Source of the DNA: Zoogloea oryzae
GTDB lineage: Bacteria > Pseudomonadota > Gammaproteobacteria > Burkholderiales > Rhodocyclaceae
Reading direction: 5' to 3'
NCBI RefSeq assembly: GCF_030161255.1
Contig: NZ_BSPX01000015.1
Coordinates: 1 to 64,000 of the forward strand
Length of the DNA stretch: 64,000 bases
The notes under the pieces are model-generated. The model made no database searches. It saw only the letters and a list, made by a program, of their open reading frames with translations, and was not told the DNA's origin. Positions 48,610 through 58,790 of this stretch are shown here, in pieces. The translations under genes and the position numbers were made by a program. The number at the start of each line of letters is the position of its first letter. Position 1 is the first letter of the stretch.

Positions 48610-50097
48610 ATGACGGGTAATCCTATTCCATTCCTTAGCCTTGCGATCTGGGTCCCGATCGTTGGTGGGTTGCTGACACTTGCGACGGGTTCTGATCGTA
48701 ATGCCTCGGCCGCGAGGTTCTTGGCGTTGCTTTCTGCCTTGGCAGGTCTGGCGGTAAGCATTCCGCTGTACACGTCGTTTGATGTTACGACCAGCGCCAT
48801 GCAGTTCGTGGAGTCCTACCCATGGATTCCTCGCTTCAACATTAACTACGTTCTAGGGGTGGATGGCATTTCCGTGCTGTTCGTTCTGCTGAACAGTTTC
48901 ATCACTGTGATTGTTGTTGTGGCTGGCTGGGAAGTGATTCAGGAGAAGGTCGCGCAGTACATGGCCGGTTTCCTGATCATGTCTGGTTTGATCAACGGGA
49001 TCTTCAGCGCTCTTGATGGTGTGCTGTTTTACGTCTTCTTCGAGGCATCCCTGATTCCGCTGTTCATCATCATCGGCGTATGGGGCGGACCGAATCGTGT
49101 TTACGCCGCGATCAAGTTCTTCCTCTACACGCTTGCCGGCTCGTTGTTGATGCTGGTCGCTCTGCTGTACCTCTTCATGGAGTCGGGTGGTAGCTTCAGT
49201 ATCCTCGACTGGCACCAACTGAAGCTGGGTATGGATGTTCAGTCCTTGGTGTTCTGGGCATTCCTCGTCTCGTTTGCGGTCAAGGTCCCGATGTTCCCGG
49301 TGCATACTTGGCTGCCGGATGCTCACGTTGAAGCCCCGACCGGCGGTTCGATCGTTCTGGCGGCGATCGGCCTCAAGCTGGGTGCATACGGTTTCCTTCG
49401 GTTTTCCCTGCCGATTGCGCCGGATGCCAGCCATGCCTTTGCGCCGATGATGATCACGCTGTCGCTGATTGCGGTGATCTACATCGGGTTCGTCGCGCTG
49501 GTTCAGACGGACATGAAGAAGCTGGTTGCTTATTCTTCGATCTCGCACATGGGCTTCGTGACGCTGGGCTTCTTCATCTTCAATCCGCTTGGTGTTGAGG
49601 GTGCGCTGGTTCAGATGATTTCCCACGGGTTTGTGTCGGGCGCCATGTTTGCGTGTATCGGTGTGCTGTATGACCGGATGCACTCTCGCCAGATCGCGGA
49701 TTACGGCGGCGTTGTGAATGTGATGCCGAAATTCGCTGCGCTGTTCATGCTGTTTGCGATGGCTAACTCCGGCTTGCCCGCGACATCCGGTTTTGTCGGC
49801 GAGTTCATGGTTGCGCTTGGCGCGGTGCAGTTCAACTTCTGGGTGGGCTTTGCTGCTGCGACGACCCTGATCGTCGGTGCCGCTTACACCCTCTGGATGT
49901 ACAAGCGCGTGGTGTTCGGTGCGATCGGCAATCATCATGTGGCCGAGCTTACCGACATCAACAATCGAGAGTTTGTGTTCCTTCTCGTCTTAGCTGTTTG
50001 CGTCCTCGTGATGGGTATCTATCCCTTCCCCGTCACGGAAGTTATGCATGCGTCGGTCAATGATCTGCTCAAGCACGTTGCTACCAGCAAGCTTTGA
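48610..50097 (+). CDS. nuoM: NADH-quinone oxidoreductase subunit M
   Basis: Antiporter-like proton-pump subunit, 495 residues, 14 helices. Motifs: LFYVFFEASLIPLFIIIGVW (conserved Glu), VHTWLPDAHVEAPTGGS, and LVAYSSISHMGFVTLG. Confidence 0.97.
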   Translation: MTGNPIPFLSLAIWVPIVGGLLTLATGSDRNASAARFLALLSALAGLAVSIPLYTSFDVTTSAMQFVESYPWIPRFNINYVLGVDGISVLFVLLNSFITVIVVVAGWEVIQEKVAQYMAGFLIMSGLINGIFSALDGVLFYVFFEASLIPLFIIIGVWGGPNRVYAAIKFFLYTLAGSLLMLVALLYLFMESGGSFSILDWHQLKLGMDVQSLVFWAFLVSFAVKVPMFPVHTWLPDAHVEAPTGGSIVLAAIGLKLGAYGFLRFSLPIAPDASHAFAPMMITLSLIAVIYIGFVALVQTDMKKLVAYSSISHMGFVTLGFFIFNPLGVEGALVQMISHGFVSGAMFACIGVLYDRMHSRQIADYGGVVNVMPKFAALFMLFAMANSGLPATSGFVGEFMVALGAVQFNFWVGFAAATTLIVGAAYTLWMYKRVVFGAIGNHHVAELTDINNREFVFLLVLAVCVLVMGIYPFPVTEVMHASVNDLLKHVATSKL

Positions 50098-50136
50098 TCC
50101 AAATCGCGAAAGATCCCTTAGGACTGTGGCGTTGAT

Positions 50137-51603
50137 ATGAACTTTGTGATTCCCGATTTCTATCCAGCAGCAGCAGAGTTGTTTGTTGTTGCGATGTCGT
50201 TTGTTGTTCTCATGGCGGGAACCTTCGCCAAGGACTCCAAGGGCTTGGCGTACTATTTGACGCAGCTGACGCTTATCGGGGCGGGCGCCATTACTCTGTT
50301 TTCGATGGACGGTCAGGTTGGATTCACGTTCAGCAACATGTACGTGGACGACTTGATGGGCGATTTCCTCAAGCTGATGCTGTATTTCGCCGTGGCGGTC
50401 GTCCTGCTGTACTCCCGTGGGTACATGATCGATCGTCGCATGGAGACGACCGAGTATTACGTCCTGGCGATCTACGCGACCCTCGGCATGATGGTCATGA
50501 TCGCGGCCAACCACTTCCTGACGCTTTATCTCGGTCTGGAGCTGTTGTCCCTGTCCCTGTATGCGATGGTCGCCCTTCAGCGTGACTCCGCTCGGGCGAC
50601 TGAAGCAGCGATGAAGTATTTCGTCCTGGGTGCGCTGGCTTCCGGTCTGCTGCTTTACGGCATTTCGATGCTTTACGGTGCCACTGGTACGTTGGAAATT
50701 TCCGGTGTTGCACAGGCTGTCTATCATCAGGCGGCCAACAAGAACGTCCTGATGTTCGGTCTGGTGTTTGTCGTGGCTGGTCTTGCGTTCAAGCTGGGTG
50801 TCGTTCCGTTCCACATGTGGATCCCGGACGTCTATCACGGCGCGCCCACTTCGGTGACGCTCATGATCGCCTCGGCGCCCAAGCTGGCTGCGTTCGGCAT
50901 GGCGATGCGCCTGCTGGTGAATGGCCTGTTCGAGCTTGCTGATCAATGGCAGTCGATGCTGATGTTCCTGGGCGTGCTGTCGATCGTTCTGGGTAACCTC
51001 GCCGCCATCGCGCAGACGAACATCAAGCGCATGCTCGGTTACTCGGGTATCTCGCACATGGGCTTCATGCTGCTCGGCCTGATGTCCGGCGTGGTGGGTG
51101 GTGATCGGCATTTCGCACTGAACGCCTACAGCTCGTCGATGTTCTATGTCGTTTCGTATGTGCTGATGACCCTGGGTGCCTTCGGTGTCCTGATCCTGCT
51201 GTCCCGTGCCGGGTTTGAAGCGGAGAACATCGACGACTTCAAGGGGCTGAACAAGCGGAATTCCTGGTTCGCCGGGGTGATGGCGATGGTCATGTTCTCG
51301 ATGGCCGGTATCCCGTTCTTCATTGGCTTCTTTGCCAAGTTCTCCGTGCTTCAGGCTGTGGTTGCAGCCCGTTACTACTGGGTTGCCGTGCTTGCGGTGG
51401 TGATGTCCCTCATCGGCGCGTTCTACTACCTCCGTGTGGTCAAGGTGATGTTCTTCGACGAACCGGCCGACGCGACCCCGATCAATGCCCCGGCTGACAT
51501 GCGCGTGCTGCTGTCGATGAATGGCGTTGCCGTTGCGGTGCTCGGGCTCGTGCCGCAGGCGCTGATGTCGCTCTGCGCGTACTCGCTGCTTGGCTCGCTG
51601 TAA
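50137..51603 (+). CDS. nuoN: NADH-quinone oxidoreductase subunit N
   Basis: Third antiporter-like subunit, 488 residues, 14 helices. Motifs: LTLYLGLELLSLSLYAMVAL, VPFHMWIPDVYHGAPTSVTL and MLGYSGISHMGFMLLGL. Last of the core nuo genes. Confidence 0.97.
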   Translation: MNFVIPDFYPAAAELFVVAMSFVVLMAGTFAKDSKGLAYYLTQLTLIGAGAITLFSMDGQVGFTFSNMYVDDLMGDFLKLMLYFAVAVVLLYSRGYMIDRRMETTEYYVLAIYATLGMMVMIAANHFLTLYLGLELLSLSLYAMVALQRDSARATEAAMKYFVLGALASGLLLYGISMLYGATGTLEISGVAQAVYHQAANKNVLMFGLVFVVAGLAFKLGVVPFHMWIPDVYHGAPTSVTLMIASAPKLAAFGMAMRLLVNGLFELADQWQSMLMFLGVLSIVLGNLAAIAQTNIKRMLGYSGISHMGFMLLGLMSGVVGGDRHFALNAYSSSMFYVVSYVLMTLGAFGVLILLSRAGFEAENIDDFKGLNKRNSWFAGVMAMVMFSMAGIPFFIGFFAKFSVLQAVVAARYYWVAVLAVVMSLIGAFYYLRVVKVMFFDEPADATPINAPADMRVLLSMNGVAVAVLGLVPQALMSLCAYSLLGSL

Positions 51604-51624
51604 TCTTCGACGTTCGAGATTATC

Positions 51625-51921
51625 TTGTTCTACGCTGTTTTCTCGGTGCTGGTTGGGCTGGTGAATGCGATCTTCGTCAGTGATCGCTTCTTTGGCCTAG
51701 TCAGGCTGGGAGGTGGGGGCAAGGGAGTCGGGGGCCGTTTGCTTGAGTTGGCGGTCATCGCAACTGCGCTGATGTTCGGGTTGCGCCTGCTTGAGGCCAG
51801 TTCACATGGCTCGGCGTACAGTCAGGGATGGGAGTTTTACGCAATTACAGGCTGCGTAATGCTGGTGGCAGTATTTCCGGGCTTCGTGTATCGCTATCTC
51901 TGGAAACGAAGTGCGGCTTGA
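51625..51921 (+). CDS. DUF2818 family membrane protein
   Basis: 98 residues from TTG 51625, with three hydrophobic helices (VFSVLVGLVNAIFVSD, LLELAVIATALMFGLRLLE, FYAITGCVMLVAVFPGFVY). DUF2818 genes follow nuoN in many betaproteobacteria (family knowledge), and this one starts 21 bases after nuoN and before the operon terminator, so it is probably a lineage-specific complex I accessory or assembly protein. The start codon is weakly supported. Confidence 0.85.
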   Translation: MFYAVFSVLVGLVNAIFVSDRFFGLVRLGGGGKGVGGRLLELAVIATALMFGLRLLEASSHGSAYSQGWEFYAITGCVMLVAVFPGFVYRYLWKRSAA

Positions 51922-51937
51922 TCGTTTCACAACAACA

Positions 51938-51963
51938 CCCGGGAACCTCCCGGGTTTTGTTTT
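51938..51963 (+). terminator. Terminator of the nuo operon
   Basis: Perfect 7-bp stem CCCGGGA / TCCCGGG with loop ACC, then TTTTGTTTT, 17 bases after the DUF2818 stop. The remaining 177 bases to the next gene hold a possible -10 (TAGAAT near 52056) but nothing else I recognise. Confidence 0.93.
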
Positions 51964-52140
51964 CAGGCAGCCGGGTTATCGATTTGGGTCAAGTTTCGCC
52001 GCTGGAACCCGTTGAGAATCTGGCTAGTGGTGGTTCAACCCGGGCCTAGATGCCTCCTGTTAGAATTGAACGAATGTTGTCCGGTTCGTCAGTTCTGGCG
52101 AGTTGTCCTGAGTTTCATTCAACAAAGTCCGTAATCGCTC

Positions 52141-52434
52141 ATGATTCAAAAAGCTGAAAATTTTGTGATTGTTGGGAGAACAAGCGACGGCAGGACTTTT
52201 CGGCCGAGTGATTGGGCGGACCGGCTGTGCGGGATCATGTCGGTTTTCGGTTCGGATAACCGGATGACTTATTCGCCTTATGTGCGGCCGGCCTGTAATC
52301 TGAGGGGTGACAAGACGGTTCTCGTCGATGCGAAGATTCACGACATCGAGCCACTCGCGTATAACTTCCTGCGCAATTTTGCGAAGGACAATGATCTGCA
52401 GGTTGAAACGCTGCCAGACAGCTATTTTGATTGA
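52141..52434 (+). CDS. DUF3579 domain-containing protein
   Basis: 97-residue soluble protein. Motifs FVIVGRTSDGRTFRPSDWAD, LCGIMSVFG and SPYVRPACNLRGDKTVLVDA match the betaproteobacterial DUF3579 family, in which the small basic/aromatic protein is found near nuo or regulatory genes. No function is known. Single-gene transcript: it is closed by its own terminator. Confidence 0.88.
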   Translation: MIQKAENFVIVGRTSDGRTFRPSDWADRLCGIMSVFGSDNRMTYSPYVRPACNLRGDKTVLVDAKIHDIEPLAYNFLRNFAKDNDLQVETLPDSYFD

Positions 52435-52483
52435 TGGGTTTTCCGCCACGCGCTGTCGATGGGGCTTGTGAGGCTGGAATCAG

Positions 52484-52515
52484 AAAGGTAGTGCGATGTT
52501 CGCACTACCTTTTTT
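52484..52515. terminator. Bidirectional terminator between the DUF3579 gene and the decarboxylase gene
   Basis: 13-bp perfect stem AAAGGTAGTGCGA / TCGCACTACCTTT (52484-52496 with 52500-52512), loop TGT, T-run downstream on the plus strand and U-rich (CTTT) flank on the minus strand. It serves the two convergent genes. Confidence 0.92.
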
Positions 52516-52519
52516 ATTT

Positions 52520-53760
52520 TCAGAGCAGGATCTCGACGACATCGGGATGGCTGAGGAAACCGCGCGGGCTAGCGCTTGCTCCGTAGGCACCGGACTGGAA
52601 GATCACGACGAGGTTGTCACGATCACATTCCGGGAGGGGCATCTTCTCGGCGAGGAGGTCCAGCGGCGTGCAAAGGGGGCCAACGACGGATACCGGCTCG
52701 GAAAGCGCTTGATCCATGCAATCACCAATCGTCACCGGGTAGTTTTTCCGGATGACCTGGCCGAAGTTTCCGGAGGCCGACAGGTGGTGATGCAGGCCGC
52801 CATCGGTCACGAGGAAGCAGTGATTGCGTGAAATCTTCTTGTCGAGAACCCGGCAGACGTAAATGCCAGCCTCGCCGACGAGGTAGCGCCCGAGTTCGAT
52901 GACGATCTGTGCTTCTGGGAGCCTGGTTTTCGCGTCGGCCTGAATCTCTGCAAGATTCGCGGCGATCCCGGTGAGGTCGAGTCGGCGTTCGCCCGGGAAA
53001 TAGGGAATGCCGAAGCCGCCGCCGAGGTTGAGGAATTTCACGGGCGTCTGCGCGTGCTCGGCGAGCTTCAGCGCCAGTTCGTAGCTCTTGCGCTGGGCCT
53101 CAATGATCGCCTCCGCGCGGAGGTTTTGCGAACCGGCGAAGAGGTGGAAGCCTTCGAAGCTTAGACCCGCGCCATGGATTTCGGCGAGCGCTTGAGGCAC
53201 CTGTTCGGCGTCGATGCCGAATTGCTTGGGGCCGCCGCCCATCTTCATCCCGGAGCTCTTCAGCTCGAAATCCGGATTGACCCGTACCGCCACGCGCACC
53301 TGCCAGCCGGTGGCTTGCCGGATTGCACCGAGCTCGCTGATTTCGCGGAACGATTCGATGTTGATCAGGATGCCGGCAGCGACCGCCTGGCGGAGCTCCT
53401 CATGGCGCTTTCCCGGGCCGGCGAAGCTGATTTCGTGGGGATCTGCGCCGCTGTCGAGGGCGACCTTCAGTTCGTTGGCGGACGCCACGTCGATGCCATC
53501 CACCAGCCTTGCCATGTGGTCGACGAGGGCGGGCATGGGGTTGGCCTTCATCGCGTAATGGATCTTGATGCTGGCCGGCAGTGCGGCCCGCAGTGCGGCG
53601 ACACGCTGGGTCAGCAGCTCGCGGTCGTAGGCGTAGAAGGGCGTCTGGCCAACCCGGGCAGCGAGGCGGCGAAGGGGGATGTTGCCGATGATGAGTTCGC
53701 CGTCCTTGGACCGGAACTGATCCATCGGGGCGTGGGTCGGCTTTTCGCGGGGGGTGTCGC

Positions 53761-53764
<4 letters not shown>
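52520..53764 (-). CDS. PLP-dependent decarboxylase of the exosortase-A-associated type (ornithine/DAP decarboxylase fold)
   Basis: 414 residues from the ATG complementary to 53762-53764. Fold type III PLP enzyme: the PLP Lys lies in IHYAMKANPMPALVDHM (near residue 73), the phosphate loop is LGGGFGIPYFPGE, the active-site Cys loop is VVGPLCTPLDLLAEK, and the C-terminal Tyr region is FQSGAYGASASPRGFLSH. It resembles LysA but lacks a LysA context; I recognise the family often annotated 'pyridoxal-dependent decarboxylase, exosortase A system-associated'. It overlaps the ligase gene by 4 bases (ATGA), so they are co-translated. The substrate is unknown, perhaps an amino acid loaded on the carrier protein. 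Confidence 0.85.
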
Positions 53765-55359
<1,595 letters not shown>

Positions 55360-55488
55360 CGATCTTGAAGCGGTTATGGGGTCTGGCCAGCCGGAATCGT
55401 GCGCCAGCCCGGTGAATGCACTGTTTTTGACAGCCGCGGAGGGGTGGCGCACGACGTAGATCACGGTTCAGAATGCGACCTTGTCGCT

Positions 55489-55494
55489 TATAAT
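55489..55494 (+). promoter_or_regulatory. Candidate -10 element before the acyl carrier protein gene
   Basis: A perfect TATAAT in the 211-base divergent gap, next to the small palindrome GCGAC-CTT-GTCGC (55475-55487). No good -35 is seen at 17-18 bases, so an activator may be needed. The palindrome lies between both divergent genes and could be an operator. Confidence 0.45.
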
Positions 55495-55570
55495 GATAAA
55501 GGCTTGTGCTTGCAAGGTCGCAAGGCGCGGTATCAGGTTTTGCGGTGGGTTTTTCGGACTGGAGTGACTT

Positions 55571-55828
55571 TTGGATACGAAGAAGGAAGTGCTGTCGATT
55601 CTCGACGAGGTTCTGAGCCTGGGCGGCGCTGCGGCTCAGTTTGATCTCGACACGCCTCTGCTGGGTGCGCTGCCGGATCTGGATTCGATGGCGGTGGTCG
55701 GCCTGATCAACTTCATCGAAGAGCATTTCGGTTTTGTGATCGAGGATGACGAAATCGATGGTTCCACCTTCGCTTCCGTGGGCTCTCTGGTCGAGTTCGT
55801 GGATGGAAAGCTGGCAGCCCAGGCCTGA
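55571..55828 (+). CDS. Acyl carrier protein (phosphopantetheine-binding)
   Basis: 85 residues from TTG 55571, with GGAG 6 bases upstream. A four-helix carrier protein: the attachment Ser is in DLDSMAVVGLINFIEEHFG (near residue 38), followed by the helix III region DEIDGSTFASVGSLVEFV. It differs from the fatty-acid ACP (DSL-type, very acidic) and is of the stand-alone NRPS/exosortase-locus kind. Divergent from the ligase and decarboxylase genes with which it probably works. Confidence 0.88.
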   Translation: MDTKKEVLSILDEVLSLGGAAAQFDLDTPLLGALPDLDSMAVVGLINFIEEHFGFVIEDDEIDGSTFASVGSLVEFVDGKLAAQA

Positions 55829-55864
55829 TCTGCCGGGCTCCGCGTCGAAGACGCCCTGAACCAA

Positions 55865-55897
55865 AAAACGCCGGGTCAAGCCCGGCGTTTTGCTTTT
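55865..55897. terminator. Bidirectional terminator between the carrier protein and nitrate reductase genes
   Basis: Perfect 11-bp stem AAAACGCCGGG / CCCGGCGTTTT (55865-55875 with 55881-55891), loop TCAAG, T-rich on the plus strand (TTTTGCTTTT) and U-rich on the minus strand. It serves both convergent genes. Confidence 0.93.
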
Positions 55898-55934
55898 GGG
55901 GCCGCGCAGCGCACGCCGCACGGATTGGCCCGGA

Positions 55935-58667
55935 TCAGTTGCTGACGCTCTGGCGAAGGCGCTTGAGCTCCGGCACGCACGAGCCGCAGTTGGTGCCGCA
56001 CTTGGTGCGAGCCTGAAGGCCGTCGAGGGATTCGCCGGCCCGGAAGGCGGCGAGGATGTCATCTTCGGCCACGTCAAAGCAGTTGCAGATCACCTTGCCC
56101 CGGGCTGCCTGGCCGGCAGGCGGCTGGGTGAGCGGGGCGAGCAGCCACTGGCGCACGGCAGCGGCGGAGTGCCCCTGCACCATCATGTCGGCGAGCCAGT
56201 CGGCGGCCTTGGTCTCGCCGGCGAGGCGCACCGCGGTGAGTGAATCGCCTTCGACGAGGGCGCGCTTGGCCACGTCCTTGCGGCTGTCCTGGTACGAGAG
56301 CACGCGGGTCGGGTCGTCGAGGGCGATTTCCCGGTCGAGGGCCTCGATGAGTTCGGGCGCGAGCTCTTCTCCGCGGGCCTTGAGCATGACCACCGGCGAG
56401 TTGCGGCCGGCGAGGGTGAGGCTGGCGTAGGGGAAGTGCGGCAGCCACTGGCGCAGGCGGTCCATCACCGCCAGCGGGTTGGGCTGCAGATTGCCGTCTG
56501 CGTCGGCCTCGCTGCGGCGCATGAGCACCAGCGACTTGCCGGCGGTGTATTTCTCTACCTGCACGGCGGCGTGCTTGAGCTCGGGCTGCTTTGAGGTGGG
56601 ATCGAAGTCGGAGGGCATCAGCACGTTCACGCCCTGGCCGCCCATGGTGTTGCCGCCCCAGTGCATCGGCACGAAGCATTGCCCTGGGCGCACGGTGGCC
56701 GATTGCTGGATCTTCAGCACCACCTCGCCACGCCGGCTCTTCACCTTGACCAGATCGCCATCGGCCAGCCGGCGGCGTTCCATGTCGTCCTGGTGCATGT
56801 GCAGCAGCGGTTCGGATTCGTGGCTGTAGAGGCGGGCGACGAGGCCGGTGCGGCTCATGCCGTGCCACTGGTCGCGCAGGCGGCCGGTGTTGAGGTGGAG
56901 CGGGTAGTGGGCCGATGGGGATTCGGCGGTGATGCGGTGTTCGGTGGCCACGAAGCGGGCGCGGCCAGTCGGCGTGGGATACACGCCGTCTTCGTAGAGC
57001 CTCACCTTGCCGGCACTGGCGCCTTCCGGGAAGGGCCATTGCTGGGGGCCGGCCTGCTCGAGCATCGTGTAGCTCATGCCGGTGATGTCGAGGTCGCGGC
57101 CGCGGGTGGATTCCCGGTGTTCGTTCCAGATTTCTTCAGGGCTGGCGTAGGAGAACATGCGCTCGGCGAGCGCCCCCTTGCCCAGGCGAGTGCCCAGACG
57201 CCGGGCGAAATCCACCACGATCGCCCAATCGTGGCGTGCTTCACCCGGCGCGGACACGGCGGCTCGGACGCGCGTGATGGCGCGTTCCGAGTTGGTGACG
57301 GTGCCGTCCTTCTCGCCCCAGGTGGTGGCGGGCAGGAGGAGATCGGCGTAGGTGCAGGTTTCGGTGTGGCCGAAGGCTTCCTGCACGATGACGAATTCGG
57401 CGGTCTTCAGGGCGTCGTGGATCAAAGCCTGGTCTGGCATCGACTGGGCCGGGTTGGTGCAGGCGATCCACACGGCCTTCACTTCGCCCGATTTGAGCGC
57501 CTTGAAGAGCTCGACGGCGCTCTTGCCCGGCGTGGCGGGCACGCTGTCCACGCCCCACAGGGCGGCGACTTCGGCCCGGTGAGCGGGGTTGGCCATGTCG
57601 CGGTGGGCCGAGAGCAGGTTGGCGAGGCCGCCGACCTCGCGCCCACCCATGGCGTTGGGCTGGCCGGTGAGGGAGAACGGCCCGGCGCCCGGACGGCCGA
57701 TCTGGCCGGTGGCCAGGTGCAGGTTGATGAGCGCCGAGTTGTTGTGGGTGCCGAAGGAGAACTGGTTGAGCCCCTGGCAGTACATGGACATCGTCGCCTT
57801 CGAGGTGGCGAAAATCTGCGCGGCCTGCTCGATGGCGTTCTTGTCGAGCCCGCAGATCGACGCGGCCATGGCGGGCGTGTATTCGCGGACGATCTTCTTC
57901 AGGGCGTCGAAGCCTTCGGTGTGGGCGTCGATGTAGTCGCGGTTCACCCAGCCTTCCCACAGCATCACGTGGAGCATCGCGTTGTAGAGGGCGATGTCGG
58001 TGCCGGGGATGAGGGGCAGGTGCAGGTCGGCCGCTTCGGCGGTGTCGGTGCGGCGGGGGTCGATCACCACCAGCTTCATGTCCGGGTTGGCCTTGCGTGC
58101 ATCCTCGACACGCCGGAAGGCGATCGGGTGGGCGAAGGCGGTGTTGCTGCCGGAAATGAACAGCGCCTCGGTGTGGCGGATGTCTTCGTAGCTGCAGGGC
58201 GGCGCGTCGGCGCCCAGGCTCAGCTTGTAGCCGGCCACGGCGCTGGACATGCACAGGCGCGAATTGGTGTCGAGGTTGTTGCTGCCGATGAGGCCCTTCA
58301 TCAGCTTGTTGAAGACGTAGTAGTCCTCGGTGAGCAACTGGCCGGCGCCGTAGATCGCCACGGCGTCGGGGCCGTGCTCGGCGATGATCGCGGCGAATTT
58401 ATCGGCGGCGGTGTCGAGGGCGTCGTCCCAGCTCACGCGGGTGCGGGCGTCGGTGCGGCGGGCGCGCAGCTCGGGGTGGAGGGCGCGGGCGGCGAGGGTT
58501 TCGGGGGAGGCCGAAAGATGCAGGGTCGAGCCCTTGGTGCACAGCCGGCCGAAGTTGGCCGGGTGGTCCGGGTCGCCCCGGACGCCGGTGATGCGGCCGG
58601 CTTCGTGTTCGATGACAACACCGCAGCCGACGCCGCAGTAACAGCAGGTGGATTTCGTTTCGGCCAT
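55935..58667 (-). CDS. nasA: Assimilatory nitrate reductase catalytic subunit with C-terminal [2Fe-2S] domain
   Basis: Cytoplasmic Mo-bisMGD enzyme reducing nitrate to nitrite. 910 residues from the ATG complementary to 58665-58667, with AAGGAG upstream. The N-terminal [4Fe-4S] site is CCYCGVGCGVVIE with the fourth Cys in GRLCTKGSTLHLS. Cofactor motifs include FISGSNTAFAHP, CQGLNQFSFGTHNNSA and GQPNAMGGREVGGL, and the C-terminal MopB domain contains LNTGRLRDQWHGMSRTG. A BFD-like [2Fe-2S] domain ends the protein (CNCFDVAEDDI, CGTNCGSCVPEL), as in Klebsiella-type NasA. No nitrite reductase, transporter or NasB gene is present in the window. Confidence 0.94.
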   Translation of the reverse strand: MAETKSTCCYCGVGCGVVIEHEAGRITGVRGDPDHPANFGRLCTKGSTLHLSASPETLAARALHPELRARRTDARTRVSWDDALDTAADKFAAIIAEHGPDAVAIYGAGQLLTEDYYVFNKLMKGLIGSNNLDTNSRLCMSSAVAGYKLSLGADAPPCSYEDIRHTEALFISGSNTAFAHPIAFRRVEDARKANPDMKLVVIDPRRTDTAEAADLHLPLIPGTDIALYNAMLHVMLWEGWVNRDYIDAHTEGFDALKKIVREYTPAMAASICGLDKNAIEQAAQIFATSKATMSMYCQGLNQFSFGTHNNSALINLHLATGQIGRPGAGPFSLTGQPNAMGGREVGGLANLLSAHRDMANPAHRAEVAALWGVDSVPATPGKSAVELFKALKSGEVKAVWIACTNPAQSMPDQALIHDALKTAEFVIVQEAFGHTETCTYADLLLPATTWGEKDGTVTNSERAITRVRAAVSAPGEARHDWAIVVDFARRLGTRLGKGALAERMFSYASPEEIWNEHRESTRGRDLDITGMSYTMLEQAGPQQWPFPEGASAGKVRLYEDGVYPTPTGRARFVATEHRITAESPSAHYPLHLNTGRLRDQWHGMSRTGLVARLYSHESEPLLHMHQDDMERRRLADGDLVKVKSRRGEVVLKIQQSATVRPGQCFVPMHWGGNTMGGQGVNVLMPSDFDPTSKQPELKHAAVQVEKYTAGKSLVLMRRSEADADGNLQPNPLAVMDRLRQWLPHFPYASLTLAGRNSPVVMLKARGEELAPELIEALDREIALDDPTRVLSYQDSRKDVAKRALVEGDSLTAVRLAGETKAADWLADMMVQGHSAAAVRQWLLAPLTQPPAGQAARGKVICNCFDVAEDDILAAFRAGESLDGLQARTKCGTNCGSCVPELKRLRQSVSN

Positions 58668-58730
58668 GAATGCTCCTTTGATGCATGTCACAAGCAAACC
58701 ATGTGCCATGCCTCGGAGCCTTGTTTTCCG

Positions 58731-58762
58731 CCCATCCTGGCGGATTCTGGCACCAGGATGGG
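58731..58762. repeat. Inverted repeat between nasA and the CHAT-protein gene
   Basis: CCCATCCTGG (58731-58740) and CCAGGATGGG (58753-58762) form a perfect 10-bp stem with a 12-base loop. It lies in the 123-base gap after the upstream CHAT gene and before nasA. No U-tract follows on the minus strand, so it may be a regulator-binding site or a Rho-dependent/processing structure rather than an intrinsic terminator. Confidence 0.55.
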
Positions 58763-58790
58763 GAATCGGTGAGCCAGACCGGTGCGTCGC

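Noticed and set aside
58731..58762. Reading the inverted repeat as an intrinsic terminator of the CHAT gene or nasA
   Set aside because: The minus-strand sequence after the stem is CGGAAAAC, without a U-tract; kept only as an inverted repeat.
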